Source: Haematococcus lacustris (lineage: Eukaryota; Chlorophyta; Chlorophyceae; Chlamydomonadales; Haematococcaceae). Taken from it: 64,000 nucleotides of DNA. The stretch spans positions 11,969,576 to 12,033,575 of the forward strand of contig JASKMD010000003.1 of NCBI GenBank assembly GCA_030144725.1, in the 5' to 3' direction. Positions within the stretch are counted from its first letter, which is position 1, and every line of letters begins with the position of its first letter. The translations under genes and the position numbers were made by a program. Under the pieces are notes generated by a model. The model saw only the letters and a program-made list of their open reading frames with translations, ran no database searches and was not told where the DNA came from. Positions 21,438-31,288 of the stretch are shown here, piece by piece.

Positions 21438-24400
21438 TTAAGCCGACCGGAGCAGCCCGCGGCTCTTTTCCTGCTCAAGTCTATACGCGGCTGCATGCAG
21501 CGCTTTCCATGGAGGTTGCCCGCCTGCAGCTGCCTGCGCCGCGATCGCAAGCTGGCCTTGGTGCCGCCTGGGGCTGCCTGCCGCTGGACTGGTGGCGGGG
21601 CGCTCTGGGTGCTGCACGACCGCATTCATCTGTGCCCAGGCCAGGCTGCCCGGAACACTGCAGCCAAGAGCAGCGGACAACGGCCCAGCCTTGGGCAACT
21701 GCGACATTGACCAGTACGGATGCGAATGCTGTTTCGCGTTCCCGCCCGCCTGCCTCCCGCCGCTTGCGCTGAACCAGCGCGGCGCGCGCGAGGAGGGGAT
21801 GAGGGCGAACGCACCTCCCACGTCCACGGTCGGCGCTGAGCCCTGCAGCTGGGCCCCTGCCGCGCCTCTTGCTGCCATACCGCCTTGTTGTCCAGGCTGA
21901 GTTTCCGCATGAGAGGGGTGAAAGGCCGGAGGCAAGGTCCATGCAGGGGCCACCGTGGCTGCTGCTGTCCTGCTGCCACCGACCCCCCCCTTGCCCTCCC
22001 CTGACTGTCCCCCTGCCCCCCTGCCACCCCCCCCATGCTCTGAGTCCGCATGCCCCCCCCCTGCCCCCCCTCCTGGGCCCTCCCCTGCGCCCCAAACTGG
22101 TGCACCAAGCTGCGGTGCCAACAGCCCCACTGCAGCCAGGGGCAGCCTGTGGGCCCTCAGCAGGGGGCAGGGGGGGACTGTGGGGCTGGAGGTGGGGGGG
22201 TGGGGCAGGGAGTGGGGGGGGGCAGCAGGGCGGTCTGACCCAGTGTCCCCTGACCCCTGCCTGGAGGCTGCAGCTGGTGCAGGGGGCCCAGGGGCAGGGG
22301 GCCCAGAGGCAGGGGCAGGGGCAGGGGGCCCAGAGGCAGGGGCAGGGGCAGGGGCAGGGGCCAGCCAAGCGGTAGGTGCCGCCGTCTGCCAAGAGCGTCC
22401 AGGGGGAGTGCAGGGTGGTGGGTCGGGGCGGGGGGGGGAGGGCATGGTGCGGAGGGCGTGGCGTTGACCCATGGTGGAGTGGGGGGAGGAGGGGGCGCCA
22501 GCGCTGCTGCTGTCCAGGTAGTGGGGGGCCAGGGGGGGTCTGGGGGGCCCTGGGCCGCCAGCCCCGAGTGCGCTGCTGTGCTGACTGACTTCAGGAGTTG
22601 CTGGGGCGGTGGCGGCCTCACCGCTGCTGCTGCTGCTGCAGCGGCGACTGAGCACAGAACGGGGGGGGGCCACCAGGGGGGCCTGGGGCTGGGTGCTGCT
22701 GCTGTGCCCGCCTGCTGCTGCTGGGTTGTGTGTCTCTGGCATTGGCTGGTGAGGGGGAGGGGAAGGAGGGTGGCTGCCATGGGTGAGGCGTGGGGTGAGT
22801 GGGGTGTGTGGTGCGTGTGCGTGCGTGGGTGTGTGTGGGTGGGGCGGGTGGAGAGTCAAGGAGGGACCGGGTGGGGTGGGTGGGCGCCGGTTGGGGGAGG
22901 GGCTGGGTGGGGTGGGTGGGTGGCGGTTGGGGGAGGGGCTGGGTGGTGGGTGGGTGTGTTGCCCCCCCTCTTTGTGCAAGCTCGGCCAGCTGGCTGTGCA
23001 GTTGCCTGGGGGGCTGGTGGAGGGGGCGGGGCTGGAGGTGGCAGGGGGAGGGGTGCGGCCAGGCCTGCCCTGCCAGCTAGGGGTGGGGCAAGATGCTCGC
23101 ATCCAGGCGTCTTGGGGGTGGGGTGTGTGGGGGGGAGGGGCCTGGCTGAAGCTGCGCCGCTGCTGGGCTGCAAACCGGGCGTCCTGCAGGCAGGCAAGCA
23201 GGCAGCAGCATCACCGCTGGGCTGACAGGGCTCGGTGGCGGTGCACGGTTGGAGGTGAGGGCAGGGGTAGGGACGGGAGCCTGGGAGGGTGTGAGGGTGG
23301 GTGTGAGGGTGGGTTTGAGGGTGGGTGTGAGGGTAGGTGTGAGGGTAGGTGTGCGGGCAGGGGGAGGGACTCCCATGGCAAGCACTATCCAACGGCAAGG
23401 CGAGCTGGGCTGACTGTGGCAGGTGGGCCACATCCCCGATTCCCAGGTTGAGGAGAATGTGGCACAGCTGTGTGCGCTATGCAGCATTGGGGGAGGCATG
23501 GGAGCATGAAGGGCATGACTGCTACAAAGACTGACAAGGGTGACAAGCTCCAAGACCTAACTAAGTACAAGAGACCAATTTTCATTTTTGGTATTTATTA
23601 CTGTGTTGTATAGCTCAGACTGACATGCCCCAGATTCATACCCTCAACGTCATAGCTCGACCTGACTTCGACACATGGCTCAGGTGGAAATCCCAACAAA
23701 ATGGTCGCCAAATCGCAGGGCAAAGGTTTCTTTGAATAGGGCCATGCGCGGTAGCGCAGCTTGCAAAGCGAGGATTTCCTAACGCCAGAGGGACCCTTGC
23801 TGCCCCAGCTGGAGCTACTCAGCCCCTCAGACCCTTAGCCTCTTACCTAGGGTACGCCCATAGAATTCTAGGTGGCTCGGAAACCTGAGCCTAGAAACCT
23901 AGAAATATAATTCTAGGTTGGCCGGTCGCTCCTTACTCTTAGCCCGTTAGAGTACAGCTAGGAAGGCAGCAGTGCTGCTAACCCCCACACTGCTAATGTC
24001 ACTACAAGCTGCCCAGGTTTCTGGAACAGAAACACATATTGACCGAGCTGCCTGATGACAGGCCCAATCCTTGCCCCTGCCCCTCACCCCTGCCCCTGCC
24101 AGTGCCCCTTGACCCTGCCGTTGGCCCCTTTCCTGCCCCTTCCCTGCCCCTTCCCCGCCCCTTTACCCGCCCCCACCACTTCCCATGCCCCTTGCCTCCA
24201 TACCCGCCCCCACCACTTTCCATGCCCCTTGCCTCCATACCCGCCCCCACCACTTCCCATGCCCCTTGCCTCCATACCCGCCCCCACCACATCCCACGCC
24301 CCTGGCCCCACACCCGTGCCCACCACTTCCGCCGCCTTTTTCTCCAGGCGCGCGAAGTATGAGCATGCCGCCGCCTCCACCCTGGTGGTCAGGCGGCGCT

Positions 24401-27400
24401 GGCGGCGCTCACTGGCATCTAGGCTGGTCAGCCCCAGCGCTGGGCACAGTCAGGGCAGGGGGCATGGCGGTGGCAGAGGAAGGGGTCATGAGGGAGAGGA
24501 GGGGAGGGGGCGGGAGGGCAGAGAGCAAAGGGCAGGGCCAAGGAATAGGCCTGCCAGGGTGAGGGTAAGGGCAGGAGCAGGGGCAGGCGCAGGGCCAGGA
24601 TGAGGGGCAGGGTGGGGGGCAGGAGGAGGGGCAGGGGCAGGGACAGGAGCAGGGCCAGGATGAGGGGCAGGGGCAGGGACAGGGGCAGGGACAGGAGCAG
24701 GGCTAGGAGGAGGGGCAGGGCAGGGGCAGGGACAGGAGCGGGGCCCGGATGAGGAGCAGGGTGGGGGGCAGGAGGAGGGGCAGGGGCAGGGACAGGAGCA
24801 GGGCCAGGATGAGGGGCAAGGGCAGGGGCAGGGACAGGAGCAGGGCTAGGAGGAGGGGCAGGGGCAGGGGCAGGGACAGGAGCAGGGCCCGGATGAGGAG
24901 CAGGGTGGGGGGCAGGAGGAGGGGCAGGGGCAGGGGCAATCCAGTTCAGGGTCGTCATGAGAGCTGAGGGCGCTGACCTGCTCTGTTGCGGCTGAAGCTG
25001 AGTGTGGGCGCCAGGGCCATGAGCCGCCGCTCCTTGTCAGACTGCAGCAGCTGCGCCTGCAGGGGGTGGGACAGGAGGCAGGCAGCCCGGCCCCTTCACA
25101 CTGGGCAGCTGGTGCAGGCAGCAGGGAGGGGGGCTGGCCGGATGCTGGCCGCCTGCCATGTCCTCAGCCATGTGCCAGCTGGTGTTCACAGCAGGGGGCA
25201 CAGGGCTCCACAGGGCTCCAGGGCCATAAGAGCCGTGGCTGCACCCCAGGCCCCCACCCCTCCCGCCTGCCACCCCCCCTTTGCCGCCTTCCATGTCCCA
25301 CACGCCTGGACTGCTTCACAGGTCCCTCCCCTCCCCTCCCCTCCCAGCTCTGTGTCCCCCCCTCTCTTCCTCAACCCTCCCCCGCACTCCTTCTCCCTCA
25401 CCCTCCCCACACCGCACCCCAGGCGGCTCCCTGCTCATCCGCCTTGTGCACTGCCTTCCACCCTCCTTCATTCCCCTCCTCTCCCCCCCTCCCCCTCCTC
25501 CCACCCCCCCCTCCCTCACCTTGTGTGCCGCCAGAGGGCTGATGGCGGCCCACTGCACCTCCTCACCCCCCTCACTGGTCAGCCGCGTAGGCACCGCCTC
25601 CCCTGCTGCTGCCCGCCTGGCTTGCCCCCTCGCCTGCCTGTGCCTCGCCCCTGCCCCCCTCCCCCCTCCAGGCCCCTCCATGCATTCGTCCTGCCCCCAC
25701 GCCACCCCCCCTCCCTTAGGCTGCTGCCGGCCCCCAAGCCCCTGCTCGCCTCCCCCGCCCCCCCCAGCTGACTGCTTTGGGCTGAGCGGCAGCACAGGGA
25801 CCAGCAGCGAGTCCTTGCGGGGGTCCAGGCTGGTGAAGGGGCTGCTGCCTGGGGGGGGCGCCAGCTGCTCCGCATGCTCAGGCTCCAGCGGCAGCTCCCT
25901 GCCCAGCACCGTCTGCTGCAGCCGGGCCAGGGCGTGGCCCAGCTTGGCCTTGCGGGCGGCGGCAGTCACGGTGCCCAGCCCTAAGCTCAGCAGCTGCTGT
26001 GGGACCGGGCCGCTGGAGGCTGGGGGGGGGTCGTCAGGGGGGGCTGGGAGGCCAGCAGGGGGGGGGTGGGCGGGGTCGCGAGGTGTGGGGGCGGGGGGCG
26101 GGGAGTGGGGGAGAGGGTCAGGGGGGGCCAGGGCCAGAGGGAGAGGGGGAGGGCCAGGCAGGGCTTCCAGAGGGGGAGGGAGAGGGTGGTTTGAGACAGG
26201 CCCCCCGCCCTCTGCGCATCCCACCACGCGTTCCAGTGTGACCTCAGGTGTGATCTCAGGTGTGACCTCTGCCCCTGTCACATCAACATGGGCTGGTGCG
26301 TCCCGCGCAGTATGCCGGTTGGCAGGGAGGGTAAGGAGGGGAGGTGCGTCTGGCTGTGGGGCGGCTGAGTGGGGGCGAGTGGTGGGGGGGTGGGGAGCAG
26401 GCGGGTTGAGAGGGGGTGTGGGGGGTAGGGGCCGGGGGTTTGCCAGCTGTTGTGACCGGAGGGGGTGGCCGGTGGGAGGGGGGGGCAGTGGGGGGGGGGG
26501 GGGCGGGTGGGCAGAGGCGGGCCGGGAGGGGGTGGGCTGCTGGGCAAGCATGCTGCGCAGCGCTCCCGCATCCTAGGCAGCAGGACAGTGGGGGGGGAGG
26601 AGGCAGGGGGAGGGGGTGGGGGGAGGGGGGAGGGGGAGGGGGAGGGAGGGGGGAAGGGAGTGGGGGTAACCTGGTGCAGGCTGGGATGTTGTGGGGCATG
26701 TCTAGTGCAGGGATGGGTTGCTGTGGCTAGGGGAGAGTGGGGTTGGGGGTGGGAGAGGGGGCCAGGTGTTAGGCGTGCTGTGTGGCCACCTCACCCTGCC
26801 TAGACAGGGCCAGGTCCAGGTCTAGGGCCCGGGTCACCCTGTTAAAGGAACTGAGCACTTAGCCTCGCCCCTGGCCACGCCCTGCAACCCCCTGACACAC
26901 GCTCCACCTAGCCCCCTAACCCCCCTCCCTGCATACACACAGGGGTGGGGGGTGAGGGTCAGGGGGTGAGGGCCAGGGTGACGCTAACCTGACCCCAACC
27001 CCACCTCCCCGCCCTAACCACAACCCCTGGCCCAGGGCTTTCCAGTGAGCTTCTGGCTTGATGGCTTCTGGCGTGATGCGGCCATAAGAGGGAGGGAGGG
27101 GGAAGGAGGGGCAGGGGAGGGGCCCATCTCTCTCATGCAAGCAACAGCTTGGACAGTGGCTAGTGCTTGGACACATTGCTGTGCCACAGGCTGCAGCACC
27201 TGGCCTTGGACAGCTTGGACTGGGGCTGCTGGCTGAGGAGGAGGAGCCCAGGGGGAGGGGAGGGGCAGGGGAGGAGCCCAGGGGGCAGCAGCCTGCCCAG
27301 CCTCCGTCCCAAGCCTGCCCAGCAATCCTCCGTCCAGCCATCAGTGCCCCTGTCCCAAGCCCAGGGGGAGCAGCCTGGCGCATCCACCCCCCTCCCCCCC

Positions 27401-27900
27401 TCCCTGACTCCCTGCCACCTACCCCTGGGCCCCTCTCCAGCCCAGCTGCCCCCTCATGCCACCTGGCCCCCCCACCACCCTCAGACCCTGGACCCCAGGG
27501 GGAGCAGCCTGTCCAGGCAATCCATGCCCCCGCCCCCGTCCCAGGCCCAGGCCTCCCGCACCTTGCCTACACTAGGAGTGGCCGCACTCTAGGAGTGGGC
27601 ACCCGCCTCCCTCTGCTGCCAGCAGCCAGATCAGCCGGCACCTCCCTGCTGGCCAACTGTGCTTCCTCAGCTGCGCCCTGCACCCTAACCTGGTCACCAG
27701 TACCAGCAAGCTCAGCAACCTCCACCACCCTCCCCTACAGCCTGCCACTACCCTTCCGCCTTGCACTGCCCTGCTGCGACATTCCACCTCCCACCTGCCC
27801 CGCCAGCCCCACCACCGTCCCAAGAGCTCTCTAGCTGCGCACCATGCTGTGCCTCAGCCCTGCCCCACCAGCTACTCCAACCTTCCCCCCCGCTGCCCCA
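21438..27900 (-). CDS. Probable 3' exons of the EF-hand/coiled-coil gene (low certainty)
   Basis: Several minus-strand blocks look like exons amid C/G-rich introns. They are REMG...VQALATVQAVA near 27,190-27,100; AAARKAKLGHALARLQQTV to FTSLDPRKDSLLVPVLPLSP at about 25,965-25,770; SEGGEEVQWAAISPLAAHK at about 25,590-25,525; QLLQSDKERRLMALAPTLSF at about 25,060-24,980; SLDASERRQRRLTTRVEAAA ... ARLEKKAAE at about 24,425-24,315; LCHILLNLGIGDVAHLPQSA near 23,460-23,390; and a final stretch ending HAAAYRLEQEKSRGLLRSA with a stop at 21,438. Most are charged and helix-prone, in keeping with a coiled-coil protein continuing from the EF-hand exons upstream. I could not fix the junctions, and no family was recognised. 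More than one gene may be involved. Confidence 0.35.
24173..24300. repeat. 37-bp minisatellite, about 3.5 copies
   Basis: The unit contains catgccccttgcctccatac followed by ccgcccccaccactt. Successive units differ by single bases. It probably lies in an intron of the minus-strand coiled-coil gene. Confidence 0.85.
24555..24945. repeat. CAGGGG-based minisatellite with higher-order structure
   Basis: Repeated cagggacaggagcagggcc and caggatgagg/aggaggggcagg modules are arranged in longer blocks of about 150-180 bp (compare 24,600-24,735 with 24,748-24,930). Confidence 0.8.
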
Positions 27901-28027
27901 GGCACTCACAGCCCCTTCTCCTGCCCCTGACGCTGCTCCCACCCCTGGGCTGCGGTGTGGCCTGCCCCTGCCCCTGCCCCTCCTCCTGGCCCTGCCCCTG
28001 CAGCCGCCCCTGCCCTGCCCCCCTCAC

Positions 28028-31000
28028 CCTCTGGTGTCTGGCACTGAGCGCCGCCTCCTGGGGGCTGCTGGCTGGGGCCACTGCTGCCAGCTCCTCCTGG
28101 TACTCCGCAAGGCGCTGGCGCAGGCTGCTCATCTCCGCCTCTGCGCCCTGCTTCAGACGCTGGTGAAGCAGGAGCACCTGGCGCAAGCAATCGGGGGGGC
28201 AGGGGGGCCAGGGGCAGGGGGAAGGGGGGACCAGGGGGGGCTGGAGCAGGAGGGGGAGGAGGAGCGGGAGAGGAAAGGGGGGCGGGGAGGGGGAGAGGGG
28301 AGAGGGGAGAGGGGAGAGGGGAGAGGGGAGAGGGGAGAGGGGAGAGGGGAGAGGGCACAGGGGAGAGAGGATCCTACCGAGGCTCGGGCCCGGCCTCCAT
28401 CCATCATAGCCTTCACGAAGCGCTTGCGGCGGATGGCCCGCACGGCGTCAGCAAACCCCAAGCTGGACTGCACACATAGCAGCAGGACTGCACATCTGGC
28501 TGAGCACTCCTGGCTGCTGCCCCTAGCCCCTCCTGACTCAGGCCACACCCACCCTGTGCAGCTCATTACTTGCCTTCCATGCCTGACCGAGACAGAGGCC
28601 ATCCCCACCCCTCACCCCCTGCCCCTCACCCCCCGCCCCTCACCCCACGCCCCCTGCCCCTCACCCCCTGCCCCTCACCCCCCGCCCCTCACCCCCCGCC
28701 CCTTACTCCTGGCCTCCCCAGCTGCAGCCTGACCTTGCCAGCAGGCAGGAGGCGGGCACCTGGGAAGCCAAGGCTGCTCTGCTGCACCAGCGCATGGCCC
28801 ATGATGCTCACAAACTCCGCATGGTTCAACGTCCCTGACTGGTCAGGGTCAGCCTGCAGGGGCAGAGGGTGGGGCGGGGTGTGGGGCGGGGTGTGGTGCG
28901 AGGTGTGGTGTGAGGTAAGGCAGGCAGTTCAGGGCAACAGCGGCGCTAAGGGACATGCTGTCCAAGTCCTTTAAAAGTGCTCTTTGGAAGTGCCCCTTTT
29001 GGAAGTGCTCTTTGGAGGTGCCCTTTGGGAGTGCGAGAGTGAGTGACATCGCCTCCTCTATTAGTAGGTATCAGCAGGTGTTAGTAGATATGAGCCTAGT
29101 GGCGCAATGCCTCCGAGGAAGCGGCCCAGTGCCGCGGAGCAAGAGCCGCTTCCAATTGAAAGCCCGCGAAAACAAGGTTCGTCGTAGTCGTGGTGTGGTC
29201 CCCTGCAACTGTGCAGTCCGGTGAGCTCCGCGCTGCTCACATCGCTGCTGTTCATGCCAGCGCAGGTCCTAGCACCCCTCCAGGCAACAAACGCCAGGAG
29301 GTGTCTCCGCATTGTGTGCCGGCCTGTCAAAATGTTGATTGTAATTGGCTGCAGGTCATCAAAGTCCCAGGTGGCGCCGTGCTGCGCGGGTGCAAGAAGA
29401 CGAAGCGCAAGCTGATGGCTCACTTCCAGCTGAGGGCTGGGGTGCACAGCCAGCTCCGCGTCATCGCGTCTTTGTATGTGTTGCGCATATTGCTGACATG
29501 CCTGGTGGGCTACCCCTCCCCGGGTTCCGCAGCGCCCCTCTTCCTCCAGCCGTGCAGCCTCCCCGTGCACTGGATGCTGCCCCCCTACCCCCACCACCCC
29601 CTGCGTGTCCCTGCCCGGCCAGCAGCCACCTATGCCCCTGGACAGCGAAGATCCAGTCATGCTGCAGCAGCTGCAGGTGTTCTGCATGTACTTCGCCAAC
29701 TCCAATTTCCTCACCCCCTACAACCAGCTGCAGCGGCGGCTTGGGCGCGCTAGGCAGAAGAAGCACTTCTGCCTAAAGCCTGCCTTTGATGACCCCAGCA
29801 ACCAGCAGGCTGGAAGCCCCCAGCAGGGCAGGTGGAACCACGCCTGCTGCGCCCAGCCTGGAGCCAGCTGTGTGACCAGCCAGTGCGGGGCATGATGTGG
29901 TGCCCAGTAGTGGCCCCCCGCAAGCCCCCACAGGCCCCAGGCAGCAGCCAGGCAGCCTCACAGGCAGCAGCCTCAGAGCCTGGGCCCAGCACTCCCCTGC
30001 CAGCCAAGCGCAGCAAGCGCACCAAGGCTGAGCCAGAGGCAGCTGAGCCCACCAAGGGCAAGGGCAAGGCTGCCAAAGCCAAGCCAGCACCGCAGCCAGG
30101 CAGGTGGCTGGACAGGGACTGCAATGCAGCGCTGAACATGCAGCGTATTGGGGAGAGCAAGTGGCGCCCACTGGAGCTGTGCTTCTGGCCAGACCAGGGA
30201 GCGCTGCCGGCCAAGGGCAAGGAGTACCCTGGCTTGGGGTACAAGCGGCTGCGTGACAGGCCACCCAAGGCCCAGCAGAAGCAGCCTGCTGTGGCACAGT
30301 AGTGTGTGCCCGCCCCCCCACTTGGAGCTGTCATCAGCTTTCAATTAGTGCATGTTTCGTCATGCCAACTCTACGGTGTAGCCCTAACGGGTCAGGCAAT
30401 GCTGTAGGTGGTAGGCGACCATGACCATGTGTCTGCCATGTGTATACCATGTGTATGCCATGCGATGGGAACTCCACACAGACAAAAACACCGCTTTGTA
30501 GTGGTCCACACTTAGTGTGTTCGACTGCAATGAAGGCTCAAGGTTGAGGGCCAAGGTGCTGTTACATTACACAAGACAGTTGCAATAGGTGCTCATGAAT
30601 TTAGGGAGCAGGGCAGCAAGACTGAACACATTAGTGACGCCAAGCTGAAGTCATGCCAGCACAAGGACACCGCGACTGATAGCCTCCGGGGGCTAAGAGA
30701 CTAGCTCATGCGCTGAGGGCCACCCAGGGTCCCCTGCAGCGGTGAGCCTCCTGCACCGCACTGCCTGCCCCTCACAACGCCTGCCTACCCCACCATGGGC
30801 CTCTTCCTTACAACGCTCCTTTCCTTGCCCCTATCCCCCACCCCCCATCCCCTCTTCACCCCCTCTTTACCCCACTCCTTGACCCCCCTTTCTTTCCCCC
30901 TTCCCCAGGCTCTTAAAGCCCACCCACCCCCTCTTCCTGACGCCCACCTCTTTCACCCCCCTCTTGTACTCCCGCTCCTTATCCCCCTGGCTCCCCCTCT

Positions 31001-31255
31001 ACCTGCCCCCTCTACCTGCCCCCCTCTGCCTGCCCCCCTCTACCTGCCCCCCTCTACCTGCCCCCCTCTACCTGCCCCCCTGTACCTGAGCCATGAACTC
31101 AGCCATGGCCGCCTTGTTGAGGCACAGGCCAATCTCCCTGAACGCCGCCACCAGCTCATGCTTGTCAATCACGCCTGAGTTGTTCTTGTCCAGCAGCCTG
31201 AGCCACATAGCAGCAGCAGCAGCAGCAGCAGCAGCACCAGCAGCAGCAGCAGCAG

Positions 31256-31288
<33 letters not shown>

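Noticed and set aside
23720..23800. Possible tRNA near ggccatgcgcggtagcgcag
   Set aside because: No paired acceptor stem, anticodon arm or T-loop (GTTCRA) at the right spacing was found.
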